In this document: one piece after another, positions 41,722 through 50,276 of the stretch | Layout of the letters: each line of letters starts with the position of its first letter | Position numbering within the stretch: position 1 is the stretch's first letter | DNA from: Hallella multisaccharivorax DSM 17128 | GTDB taxonomy: Bacteria; Bacteroidota; Bacteroidia; Bacteroidales; Bacteroidaceae | Reading direction: 5' to 3' | Length of the DNA stretch: 64,000 nucleotides | Assembly (NCBI RefSeq): GCF_000218235.1 | Contig: NZ_GL945017.1 | Coordinates: forward strand, 337,297-401,296 | Program-made: the position numbers and the translations under genes | The notes under the pieces: generated by a model | Told to the model about the DNA's origin: nothing | The model's database searches: none | The model's input: only the letters and a program-made list of their open reading frames with translations

Positions 41722-43406
41722 TGAAATACATAGTTAGTATATTGCTCGCCCTGACTTTGGCAGTGCCCTCAGCCTTTGCACAGTCGGGAAAGACAAAGAC
41801 TAAAAAGGTCAACCACACAGTTCAGACAAAGCATCCGGCCAACAGAAAGGCTGCATCTGGACATCATGGAAGCCGGAAACCATCAGCCACTACTTACTCC
41901 AACGCGTCCATCAGAAAGTTGCAGAGTCAGAGGGCTGATATTCAGAAGAAGATCAGAGAGCAGGAGAAAGCTCTCCAGGAGAACCGTAATAATGTCAGCA
42001 AAAAGCTCAACGAGCTGATGCTCATCAATGGTGAGATTGACAAGAGCAAGCAGAATATCAACAATATTGAGAAGGATATCCACCACATCAACGGTAATAT
42101 CGGCATTCTCAACTCGCAGCTCAAGACTCTTCAGGGACAGCTTAAGGACCGCCAGACCAAGTATATCAAGTCGATGCGTTATATGGCGCGCCACCGCACG
42201 GTGCAGGACAAGTTGATGTTTATTTTCTCTGCTAAGAATCTCTATCAGATGTACCGTCGCCTGCGGTTTGTACGCGAATATGCCAACTATCAGCGTGCAC
42301 AGGGCGAGGCCGTGAAAGCCAAGCAGGTGCAGGTGGGCGTCAAGCACAAGCAGTTGCAGACAGTGAAGGGGCAGAAAAACAACCTTCTCTACAAAGGTCG
42401 ACAGGAGCATGCGAAGCTGGAGTCTAACAAGAGTCAGCAGCAAGAGATTGTCAACGGCTTGCAAAAACAGCAGTCTACCATCCGCAGTCTCATCGCTGAG
42501 CAACGTAAAAAAGACGCGGCACTGAATGCTGAGATCGACCGTCAGGTGGAGATTGAGGTAGCTAAAGTGCGTGCGCGTGCTGAGGCTGAGGCCCGCCGTC
42601 AGGCTGCTGCCGCCGCTGCTGCCCGTCAGCGAAAGGCGGAGGAGCTTGCCCGAAGGAAAGCCGCTGCTGAGGCTGCCGCCCGTGAGAACGCCCGCCGTAT
42701 CGCCGAGGCCAAGGCCCGTGAGCAGGCCGCTGCTAAGGCCGCTCAGCAGGCGCGCGAGGCTGAGGAGGCTGCCAGAAAGGCGCGTGAGGCTGCAGCAGCA
42801 GAGGAGAAGCGCAAAGCCAAGGAGTTAGAGGCTGCTGCTACGGCCAGAAAAGCTGCTGCCGAACAGGCGGCACGTGAGGCCGAGGCCGTGCGTCAAGCGG
42901 CCGAGCGCAAGCAGGCAGCCGATGCCGAGCGGGCAAAGAAAGAGATCGCCGATGCCAGGGAGGACGTACAGGAAGAGCGGCAATTCTCATCCGTTGATCG
43001 TATGATGAACAACGGCTTTGAGGCCAATAAGGGTCGGCTGCCGATGCCTATTACCGGCAACTACCGCATCGTGAGCCATTTTGGACAATATAATGTCGCG
43101 GGCTTGCAAGGTGTCACGCTCGACAACAAGGGCATTAACATCATGGGTGGTGGCGGCTGCAAGGCACGCGCTATCTACGATGGTGAGGTCAGTGCCGTGC
43201 TCAGTTATGCAGGCACAGTGGTGGTCATGCTCCGTCATGGCGCCTATATCTCGGTCTATTCCAATCTGAGCTCTGCCAGCGTGAGCCGTGGCCAGCACGT
43301 CTCTACTCGCCAGATTCTCGGTACGGTAGGCTCCGATCACATCCTCCAGTTCCAGCTTCGTAAGGAGCGCGCCAAGCTCAATCCTGAGGCGTGGTTGGGA
43401 AGATAA
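41721..43406 (+). CDS. EnvC-like LytM-domain protein with degenerate M23 active site
   Basis: The 561-aa protein has a signal peptide (MKYIVSILLALTLAVPSAFA), a long coiled coil (about 60-270), an Ala/Arg/Glu-rich helical linker (about 270-420) and a C-terminal M23/LytM domain (about 435-561). The zinc ligands of active M23 enzymes are lost: the HxxxD site reads LDNKGINI and the HxH site reads LQFQLRK. That matches EnvC-type activators, which switch on cell-wall amidases at the septum rather than cutting peptidoglycan themselves. It is the last gene of the dut operon. The third-position GC is high in the Ala-rich part. Confidence 0.85.
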   Translation: MKYIVSILLALTLAVPSAFAQSGKTKTKKVNHTVQTKHPANRKAASGHHGSRKPSATTYSNASIRKLQSQRADIQKKIREQEKALQENRNNVSKKLNELMLINGEIDKSKQNINNIEKDIHHINGNIGILNSQLKTLQGQLKDRQTKYIKSMRYMARHRTVQDKLMFIFSAKNLYQMYRRLRFVREYANYQRAQGEAVKAKQVQVGVKHKQLQTVKGQKNNLLYKGRQEHAKLESNKSQQQEIVNGLQKQQSTIRSLIAEQRKKDAALNAEIDRQVEIEVAKVRARAEAEARRQAAAAAAARQRKAEELARRKAAAEAAARENARRIAEAKAREQAAAKAAQQAREAEEAARKAREAAAAEEKRKAKELEAAATARKAAAEQAAREAEAVRQAAERKQAADAERAKKEIADAREDVQEERQFSSVDRMMNNGFEANKGRLPMPITGNYRIVSHFGQYNVAGLQGVTLDNKGINIMGGGGCKARAIYDGEVSAVLSYAGTVVVMLRHGAYISVYSNLSSASVSRGQHVSTRQILGTVGSDHILQFQLRKERAKLNPEAWLGR

Positions 43407-43513
43407 AATAAAGTTTCCTACTTTTTGATTTACTTCATCAGGGTCCGATGGAAGACAAAGACTGTCGTCAACAACTTTTTTATCCGATTTATTAGCTGAT
43501 TCTTCACTTTTTT

Positions 43514-43536
43514 TATTACCTTTGCAAGGTAATAAC
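43514..43536 (+). promoter_or_regulatory. gyrB promoter within a 10-bp-arm palindrome
   Basis: TACCTTTG (-7) lies at 43518-43525. It sits inside an exact inverted repeat with arms TTATTACCTT (43514-43523) and AAGGTAATAA (43527-43536) and spacer TGC. No clear -33 TTG is seen. The palindrome is centred on the -7 box, 12 bp before gyrB, so it is a probable operator or a supercoiling-sensitive element. Confidence 0.75.
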
Positions 43537-43548
43537 AAGCTATAAGAA

Positions 43549-45522
43549 ATGGCAGAAAATCAACATTCTGAAGATAACTATTCAGCCTCCAACATCCAGG
43601 TGTTAGAAGGTTTGGAAGCCGTGCGCAAGCGTCCGGCAATGTACATCGGCGACATCTCCGAAAAAGGTCTCCACCACCTCATCAACGAGACCGTAGACAA
43701 CTGTATCGACGAGGCCATGGCCGGCTACTGCACAGAAGTCGAGGTAACCATCAACACCGATGGCAGTTGTACCGTAGAGGACAACGGACGAGGCATTCCC
43801 GTCGATGAGCACAAGAAGCTGCACAAATCCGCTCTCGAAGTAGTGATGACGGTGCTGCACGCCGGCGGTAAGTTCGACAAGAACTCCTATAAGGTCTCCG
43901 GAGGTCTCCACGGCGTGGGTGTGAGCTGTGTCAACGCACTCTCCACACGCATGAAGTCACAGGTCTACCGCGACGGCCACATCTATCAGCAGGAATATGA
44001 AAAAGGCAAGCCGCTCTATCCCGTCAAGATGATTGGCGACACTGACAAGCGTGGCACACGCCAGCAGTTCTGGCCAGACCCCACTATTTTCACTACGACA
44101 ACATTCCAATGGGACATCGTCGCCCGCCGTATGCGTGAGCTTGCCTACCTCAACGCCGGCATCAAAATCACGCTCACCGACCTGCGCCCCGACCCCGAGA
44201 CCGGAAAGACACGCCAGGAAGTGTTCCATGCGAAAGACGGACTGAAAGAATTCGTGCGCTACATCGACCGCCATCGTCAGCATCTCTTCGACGATGTCAT
44301 CTATCTCAAGACAGAGAAACAGGGTGTGCCCATCGAGGTCGCTATCATGTACAACACCGACTATTCCGAGAATCTGCACTCCTACGTCAACAACATCAAC
44401 ACCATCGAGGGCGGCACCCATGTCACGGGCTTCCGCATGGCCTTGACGCGTGTGATGAAAAACTACGCCGACAATGATCCGCAGATCAGGAAGCAGATAG
44501 AGAAAGCGAAAATCGAAGTCGCCAGCGAGGACTTCCGCGAGGGGCTCACTGCTGTCATCAGCATCAAGGTGGCAGAGCCCCAGTTTGAAGGCCAGACGAA
44601 GACCAAACTCGGCAACAGCGAGGTCTCCGGCGCCGTGAACCAGGCTGTGGGTGAAGCCCTGACCAACTATTTGGAAGAGCATCCCGACGAGGCACATAAG
44701 ATTTGCGAGAAGGTGATCCTCGCTGCCACAGCACGTATCGCAGCGCGGAAGGCACGCGAGAGCGTACAGCGCAAGAGCGTTATGGGTGGAAGCGGACTGC
44801 CCGGAAAACTCGCCGACTGCTCCAACCGTGACCCAAAGGATTGCGAGATCTTCCTTGTCGAGGGCGATTCTGCAGGCGGCTCAGCCAAGCAGGGACGTGA
44901 TCGCTACACTCAAGCTATCCTGCCGCTGCGCGGTAAGATCCTCAACGTGGAGAAAGTACAGTGGCACCGCGTGTTCGAAGCCGAGTCGGTGATGAACATC
45001 ATCCAGAGCATCGGCGTGCGCTTCGGAGTGGATGGCGAGGACGACCGCGAGGCTAACATCGACAAACTGCGTTACGATAAAATCATCATCATGACCGATG
45101 CCGATGTCGATGGATCACACATCGACACGCTCATCATGACGCTCTTCTTCCGATTCATGCCAAAAGTCATTGAGGAAGGACATCTCTATATCGCCACGCC
45201 GCCACTCTACAAGTGCACGTTCAAGAGCAAGATCTCACAGTACTGCTACAACGATCAGCAGCGTCAGGCGTTCCTCGACAAGTATGGCAACGGACAGGAA
45301 GGCACCAGTATCCACACGCAGCGCTACAAAGGTCTCGGTGAGATGAACCCCGAACAGCTGTGGGAGACGACCATGGATCCGAAGACCCGCCTGTTGAAAC
45401 AGGTCACCATTGAGAACGCTGCCGAGGCTGATGAGATCTTCTCCATGCTCATGGGAGACGACGTGGAGCCACGCCGCGAGTTCATCGAGGATAACGCTGC
45501 CTACGCCAACATTGACGCATAA
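43549..45522 (+). CDS. gyrB: DNA gyrase subunit B
   Basis: The 657-aa ATPase subunit of gyrase has the GHKL ATP site (HHLINETVDNCIDEAMAGYC, NGRGIPV and SGGLHGVGVSCVNALS), a transducer domain, then the toprim region (EGDSAGGSAKQGRDR and TDADVDGSHIDTLIM) and the C-terminal motif HTQRYKGLGEMNPEQLWETT. The short length, lacking the long insert of enterobacterial GyrB, is normal for Bacteroidota. GyrB and ParE are similar; the sequence IMTDADVDGSHIDTLIMTLF favours GyrB. A terminator follows at 45555-45593. Confidence 0.95.
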   Translation: MAENQHSEDNYSASNIQVLEGLEAVRKRPAMYIGDISEKGLHHLINETVDNCIDEAMAGYCTEVEVTINTDGSCTVEDNGRGIPVDEHKKLHKSALEVVMTVLHAGGKFDKNSYKVSGGLHGVGVSCVNALSTRMKSQVYRDGHIYQQEYEKGKPLYPVKMIGDTDKRGTRQQFWPDPTIFTTTTFQWDIVARRMRELAYLNAGIKITLTDLRPDPETGKTRQEVFHAKDGLKEFVRYIDRHRQHLFDDVIYLKTEKQGVPIEVAIMYNTDYSENLHSYVNNINTIEGGTHVTGFRMALTRVMKNYADNDPQIRKQIEKAKIEVASEDFREGLTAVISIKVAEPQFEGQTKTKLGNSEVSGAVNQAVGEALTNYLEEHPDEAHKICEKVILAATARIAARKARESVQRKSVMGGSGLPGKLADCSNRDPKDCEIFLVEGDSAGGSAKQGRDRYTQAILPLRGKILNVEKVQWHRVFEAESVMNIIQSIGVRFGVDGEDDREANIDKLRYDKIIIMTDADVDGSHIDTLIMTLFFRFMPKVIEEGHLYIATPPLYKCTFKSKISQYCYNDQQRQAFLDKYGNGQEGTSIHTQRYKGLGEMNPEQLWETTMDPKTRLLKQVTIENAAEADEIFSMLMGDDVEPRREFIEDNAAYANIDA

Positions 45523-45554
45523 AAACGACACTGTGCAGGCAAGAGACATCTTCA

Positions 45555-45593
45555 AGTAGACGCGGTCCTGAGGGATCGCACCTACTGCTTTTT
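45555..45593 (+). terminator. Terminator of gyrB
   Basis: GTAGACGCGGTCC (45556-... start 45557 by pairing, within 45555-45568) pairs with GGATCGCACCTAC (45573-45585) with a 2x2 internal loop and one G-U, a 4-base loop, and the run CTTTTT (45588-45593) after it. It begins 33 bp past the gyrB stop. Confidence 0.65.
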
Positions 45594-45620
45594 CGGGACG
45601 TACATCGTAAACAAAAGGAC

Positions 45621-46559
45621 ATGATGAGAAGAAACGCTGACAGGAAAGACGGGGAAAGAAGGATAGCCCGTTCTTTTCAATGGGTTTCTGCGTTCTTTGT
45701 TTTTTCATTTTTCTTCTTGGGCAAGGCAACAGCCAGCACACCATGGATCTTCGCGCCACAAGCCGACAGCCTCGCGCGCATCTGCTTTCGGAAAGCCTAC
45801 ATCACGAAAGGTAGGCCACAACAAGCCACGCTCACCATTACCACTACAGGGTTCTGCAAACTGTATGTCAACGAATGCAAAGTTGGCACGGCTCCCTATA
45901 TGCCCCTTCGCAGTGATGGTAACCAAAAAGCCGTAGAACTCACGTTCGACACGACGCCTTACATGCGCCCCGATACCAATGTCGTGGCGGTGCTTTATTC
46001 GCCGGTAGGACCTGCCGACACAGAGACCCAGATCGCGGTAAGGCTCTTTGGGAGAGATCATGACCATGCGGTCTTCTGCTACGAAAGTGATGACTCATGG
46101 CTCTGTCGGCGCGCCAATTCGTGGATCACGCCCAACGGAGAAGAGATTGTAGACGGACGCGGCCACGACCAGCAATGGAATGCCGCCACCATCTACGATA
46201 GTGCCCTGTGGCTGCAAGCGAAGAAAGGAACAGCCTCGTCCTCCTGCGCGTATTCTGGCCAAGCAGTGCTGCCAGCCATCACACATATCACCACATGGTA
46301 TCAGGACAGCATTCTGCAGAACGACATTACGGCGCCAAACGGATTCTATGGCTTCTATAGAGCCACAATAAGGGAAGCGAGAAGAGGAGAAGAAATCTGC
46401 CTCGGGCCTCTCCGATACATCTGCAACGGAAGCATGGACGAACAGGCTTACCCACAATTTGGAGCCGCCTACACTAAAGGAATCACTATCAAAGGCAATG
46501 TGAAACGATTGACCACCCTGGAAATGATAGAGGTAAACAGAAAGGAGAACTATGAATAA
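45621..46559 (+). CDS. Secreted beta-sandwich protein, resembles alpha-L-rhamnosidase N-terminal domain
   Basis: This 312-aa protein has a signal peptide (hydrophobic FFVFSFFFLGKATA, about 25-40). The body recalls the N-terminal carbohydrate-binding sandwich of GH78 alpha-L-rhamnosidases: LTITTTGFCKLYVNECKVG, then ELTFDTTPYMRPDTNVVAVL. No catalytic barrel follows, so it is not an enzyme of that family; it may bind glycans. Its last 8 bp overlap the start of the AraC-type gene, so the two are cotranscribed. The C-terminal part (150-312) matches nothing I know. Confidence 0.6.
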   Translation: MMRRNADRKDGERRIARSFQWVSAFFVFSFFFLGKATASTPWIFAPQADSLARICFRKAYITKGRPQQATLTITTTGFCKLYVNECKVGTAPYMPLRSDGNQKAVELTFDTTPYMRPDTNVVAVLYSPVGPADTETQIAVRLFGRDHDHAVFCYESDDSWLCRRANSWITPNGEEIVDGRGHDQQWNAATIYDSALWLQAKKGTASSSCAYSGQAVLPAITHITTWYQDSILQNDITAPNGFYGFYRATIREARRGEEICLGPLRYICNGSMDEQAYPQFGAAYTKGITIKGNVKRLTTLEMIEVNRKENYE

Positions 46560-47427
46560 CACCATGCCTTCGATTACTATCGACAGCGTTAAACAGGCCT
46601 CACAATGCCTGAGTCTTGGACAAGACTTAGCTATTATCGACGATGTCAAGTCGATAACGACACCTGATGAACCCAAACGTCTCGGATGCTTCATCTTTGC
46701 TTTCTGCGACAAGGGAAGCGTGAGGTATGTCATCGATACAATGCAGCAAACGGTTACGGCAGGCCATTGCATCATCATGAGCTATGGACAAGTAATCGAA
46801 AAAGTCAGCATAGGCCCCGATTGTGAAGGGCGCACTGTCGTCATCTCACAGGAGTATGTCCAGGAAGTGCTTTCCGGCATGCGCGACCTGTCCTCCATCT
46901 TTCTGTTCTCGCGCCTGCATCCAGTCTTCAGCATGGACAGGGAAGAGGTCAGAAGCATCCTCAGCTTTTATCTGCTCATCCGGCAAAAGACCAGCGAGAC
47001 AACCCACCGCTTTCGAAGAGACACCGTGAAAGCCCTTATCCAGGCTTTTCTCTACGATGCCGGAAACATTTTCTGGAAGGTCTTTAATCAGGAAGACAAG
47101 AAGAATACACGGGCCGAGGACATCTTCATGGAGTTTATCGAACTTGTGGAGAAGAACTTCCGACAAGAGCGAAGGGTGAGCTGGTATGCCCTACAACTGC
47201 ACATCACCCATAAGTATCTTTCAGAGAGCGTCAGGCAAATCAGCCGGAAAACACCCAATCAATGGATTGACAGTTATGTCATGCTTGAGCTCCGTGTGCT
47301 CCTCCGCACCAGCACACTGTCCATCAAAGAAATAGCTGAGAAAATGCACTTCCCCAACCAGAGCTTTCTCGGCAAATACTTCAAGCAGCACACAGGCATG
47401 TCGCCAAAAGAATACAGGACTTGCTGA
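46552..47427 (+). CDS. AraC-family transcriptional regulator
   Basis: The 291-aa protein has a cupin-like N-terminal domain (about 40-140, GCFIFAFCDKGSVRYVIDTM, GHCIIMSYGQV) and two C-terminal AraC HTH motifs (about 200-291, VSWYALQLHITHKYLSESVR and STLSIKEIAEKMHFPNQSFL followed by FKQHTGMSPKEYR). This layout is typical of Bacteroidota regulators that bind a small ligand. The overlap with the preceding secreted protein suggests shared regulation. Its targets are not evident. The 193-bp gap after it holds no gene. Confidence 0.9.
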   Translation: MNNTMPSITIDSVKQASQCLSLGQDLAIIDDVKSITTPDEPKRLGCFIFAFCDKGSVRYVIDTMQQTVTAGHCIIMSYGQVIEKVSIGPDCEGRTVVISQEYVQEVLSGMRDLSSIFLFSRLHPVFSMDREEVRSILSFYLLIRQKTSETTHRFRRDTVKALIQAFLYDAGNIFWKVFNQEDKKNTRAEDIFMEFIELVEKNFRQERRVSWYALQLHITHKYLSESVRQISRKTPNQWIDSYVMLELRVLLRTSTLSIKEIAEKMHFPNQSFLGKYFKQHTGMSPKEYRTC

Positions 47428-47620
47428 CCCGTGCTCCAGCCAGTGAGTCTCCAAAAAAGATCCTCCTCATTCTTGCTCACGCAACCCGCCCACAAGAGGA
47501 TTGGGAGTACAGACTGGAAAAATCAGATAGCTGTGTACCCGCCGTCTACTTCAAGATATGGAACTGTGTATGGAAAGGCAAACACGCTTACCCCGAGAAG
47601 GTCTGAAAGAAACGGCAGAC

Positions 47621-48238
47621 TCAATACCCTAAAATCCTCGCAGCCTCGCAGAGCTCCTCATACCACGCCTTGCCGAAGCGGCGGATAAGGGGTTTCTTGA
47701 GAAACTGATAGACGCGCATACTGAGTTTTCTGCCCAACGCCACAGCGTCACGGCACACGCCCCAACGATTATAATTAATACCTACCAGTCCCATGTCGAA
47801 CTGCTTCTCGCGGATAGGATAAAGAGCACACGAGATAGGCTTGCACCACTTGATGCGGCCCTCGCGGTAGGCGCACTCGAAAGCACAGAGGCAGCAATGC
47901 GGTATGGGGGACCCATCGTTAAAGTCGGTGATATTGTGGTAGCAGGTGAAGACGCAGTCTTTTCCGCCCACGATGCTCGTCACGAGGTCGCCGTCGTTGT
48001 CGGTATAGGCCACGCCCTGCCTGTCGATGACGCTTTGAGCTGACGCCGAAAGCTCACCCCATACAGCATCGAGATCGTCCTCCATCGCCGCTATCTCATC
48101 AAGCGTCACGGGGGCTCCCGCGTCACCCTCGACACAACAGACACCCCTGCACTTGGAGAGATCACAACAGAAATACTCCGTAATAATATCGGGAGAGACG
48201 AGCACATTGCCTATCTGCATGATGTGAAGTTCTTTCAT
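47621..48238 (-). CDS. DUF3109 family Cys-rich protein
   Basis: The 205-aa protein has many conserved Cys: CCDLSKCRGVCC near residue 24, CVFTCYH, HCCLCAFECAY, WCKPISCALYP and GVCRD. The pattern fits DUF3109, related to the YkgJ-type metal-binding Cys proteins; an iron-sulfur or zinc cluster is likely but unproven. It is the last gene of a leftward run with the hydrolase and ung genes (45-bp gap to ung). Start MKELHIMQIG or the internal MQIGNVLVSP are both possible. Confidence 0.88.
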   Translation of the reverse strand: MKELHIMQIGNVLVSPDIITEYFCCDLSKCRGVCCVEGDAGAPVTLDEIAAMEDDLDAVWGELSASAQSVIDRQGVAYTDNDGDLVTSIVGGKDCVFTCYHNITDFNDGSPIPHCCLCAFECAYREGRIKWCKPISCALYPIREKQFDMGLVGINYNRWGVCRDAVALGRKLSMRVYQFLKKPLIRRFGKAWYEELCEAARILGY

Positions 48239-48283
48239 TTACACTCGTTTATTTAATGGTATTTGGTGGCACCAACAACCGAG

Positions 48284-48949
48284 TTACCAATCAATCTCTT
48301 CTTCCCCGTTAGCTTTCAAGTAAGCATTGCATCTTGAGAACTGATGCTGCCCGAACCATCCGCCACGGTTGGCAGAGAGGGGAGAGGGGTGCACCGACTC
48401 AAGGATAAGATTCTTCGAGCTGTCGATAAATCCGCGCTTGCTGCGTGCATAGCTGCCCCAGAGCATATAGACCACATGCTCACGGTGAGCAGACAACGCC
48501 TTGATGGCGGCATCGGTGAAGAAGCTCCACCCAAGCTGCTGGTGACTGTTGGCAAGGTGCGCGCGCACCGTGAGCGTGGCATTGAGTAGCAACACGCCCT
48601 GGCGCGCCCAGCGTGTCAGATCGCCATCAGCAGGGAAAGGCTTGCCCAAGTCGCCGTGAATCTCCTTGAAGATATTGACCAACGAAGGGGGCATCATTAC
48701 GCCTCCAGGCACCGAGAAACTCAGCCCCATGGCCTGACCAGGCTCATGGTAAGGGTCCTGCCCGATGATGACGACTTTCACCTTATCGAACGGTGTAAGG
48801 TTGAAAGCATTGAAGATAAGATGTCCGGGAGGATAGCACGGGCCGTGCCTGTACTCTTGCCTTACGGCATCCGTGAGCTGCCTGAAATAAGTGGAATCAA
48901 ACTCCGGCTGAAGATACTGTTTCCACGAGGGTTCTATCTGTACGTTCAT
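48284..48949 (-). CDS. ung: Uracil-DNA glycosylase
   Basis: The 221-aa family-1 UDG removes uracil from DNA to start base-excision repair. The catalytic water-activating loop GQDPYHEPGQAMGLSFSVP, the LLNATLTV motif and the minor-groove HPSPLSANRGG loop are intact. It lies between the GDSL hydrolase (11-bp gap) and DUF3109 in the same direction. Together with dut elsewhere in the window it protects DNA from uracil, but the two are not linked. Confidence 0.97.
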   Translation of the reverse strand: MNVQIEPSWKQYLQPEFDSTYFRQLTDAVRQEYRHGPCYPPGHLIFNAFNLTPFDKVKVVIIGQDPYHEPGQAMGLSFSVPGGVMMPPSLVNIFKEIHGDLGKPFPADGDLTRWARQGVLLLNATLTVRAHLANSHQQLGWSFFTDAAIKALSAHREHVVYMLWGSYARSKRGFIDSSKNLILESVHPSPLSANRGGWFGQHQFSRCNAYLKANGEEEIDW

Positions 48950-48960
48950 AAGCCAAAACG

Positions 48961-50220
48961 TTATTGTGTCTTAATGAAGAATTCAGCGGCATAGCGCCCC
49001 ATTTCCTTGTAGCCTGCGGCATTGGGATGGAGCCGGTCATGGAGACATAGACCTTGACGAATAGCCGAGGGATGCTTGGGGTCCCGCATGAGTGCATCGA
49101 AGTCGAGGAAGCCGTCGGCCTGCTTCTGTGAGCGGATCCAGGCGTTGACGATGCGACGTCCCTCCTCGTGGTCGGCATTGTAATAAGCGCTGCCACCCAT
49201 AGGCGTGATGGTGGCGAGGTACACCTTCTTGTGCGCCTGGTGACACTTCTCTATCATCTTCCGGTACTCCATGATGAGGTTGTAGGCGGTCACGACACCG
49301 TAACTGCTCGTACCGAGGTCGTTGATGCCCTCAAAGATGACGATGTCGGAGACGCCGTGCTGCTCAAGGATGTCGCGGTCGAACCGCTTCTTTGCAGCCT
49401 CGCCGTAGCCACTGTAGGTCAGCACGCGGTTGTTGCCGATACCCAGGTTGAGCACACCCCATTGCGTCGCCGCAATTTTCTTGTTGCCTACCTTTGCCTC
49501 CTCCTCTTCTTTCTGATGGAACGGTCCATTGAGCCAGAAGCTCATCTCGTCGGGCCAGCGGTCCTGATGATCTGTGGTAGATCCCTTGCCGTCGGTGATA
49601 CTGTTGCCAATGATGGCGATGCCGCGGACATTGGTGGCCAGCACCTCCAAGGCTGCAATATTGAACCACTTCTCATAACGAAAAGCCTTGGAGAAGTCGG
49701 TCTCCGGCGTGCTTGCGCCTTTCAGGATAAAGCTCGTGGTGCGCGAACCCATATGTACGGTCGGCGACTTGGGTGCGATCTCATAGTTGAGGGTAATGGC
49801 CACTTTCTCCAAAGGCTTGAGATCGAAGGCCACGGCATCAGAGAAGAGGCTCTTGCCAGGCGGGATGACCACGCCGTCCTTCCCGCCAAACTTTAAAAAA
49901 CGCGCTGTCTTGAGCTCCACTGCGAAGGAGTCCAAAGCATGCGAGATATAGACACTACGCAGCACCACTGCCTCAGCAGAATAGATATTGCTCAACTGAA
50001 GCCTCACTACCCTGCCGCCTACCGACACCTTTACGATCTGTCTCACAGAGCGATCACTCATCTGATTATTGTAAGGCATGAAGGCCTTGACGGGTACCTG
50101 CATGGCCGTGGCCCACGTACCTGTCCACTCTCCAATGACGGCACCATAGCCTACAGGATGGCGTGCACTCGCGTGGACAGACATGCACAGTAACAAGAAA
50201 AACAGTAACTTGCGCATCAT
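48961..50220 (-). CDS. Secreted GDSL/SGNH hydrolase
   Basis: The 419-aa protein has a signal peptide (MMRKLLFFLLLCMSVHASA). Its SGNH blocks are visible: GNSITDGKGSTTD (block I Ser), GINDLGTSSYG (block III Asn), and DRLHPNAAGYKEMG (block V Asp and His). Such enzymes hydrolyse esters, for example acetyl groups on polysaccharides. The N-terminal half is a beta-rich accessory region. The start at 50220 begins the signal peptide; the frame is open upstream to 50259. It heads the leftward run hydrolase, ung, DUF3109. Confidence 0.87.
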   Translation of the reverse strand: MMRKLLFFLLLCMSVHASARHPVGYGAVIGEWTGTWATAMQVPVKAFMPYNNQMSDRSVRQIVKVSVGGRVVRLQLSNIYSAEAVVLRSVYISHALDSFAVELKTARFLKFGGKDGVVIPPGKSLFSDAVAFDLKPLEKVAITLNYEIAPKSPTVHMGSRTTSFILKGASTPETDFSKAFRYEKWFNIAALEVLATNVRGIAIIGNSITDGKGSTTDHQDRWPDEMSFWLNGPFHQKEEEEAKVGNKKIAATQWGVLNLGIGNNRVLTYSGYGEAAKKRFDRDILEQHGVSDIVIFEGINDLGTSSYGVVTAYNLIMEYRKMIEKCHQAHKKVYLATITPMGGSAYYNADHEEGRRIVNAWIRSQKQADGFLDFDALMRDPKHPSAIRQGLCLHDRLHPNAAGYKEMGRYAAEFFIKTQ

Positions 50221-50276
50221 ACGGTCTGCAAAGTTACTGCTTTTCTTCCATTTTACCACAGCAAATGGCCGTTTTC

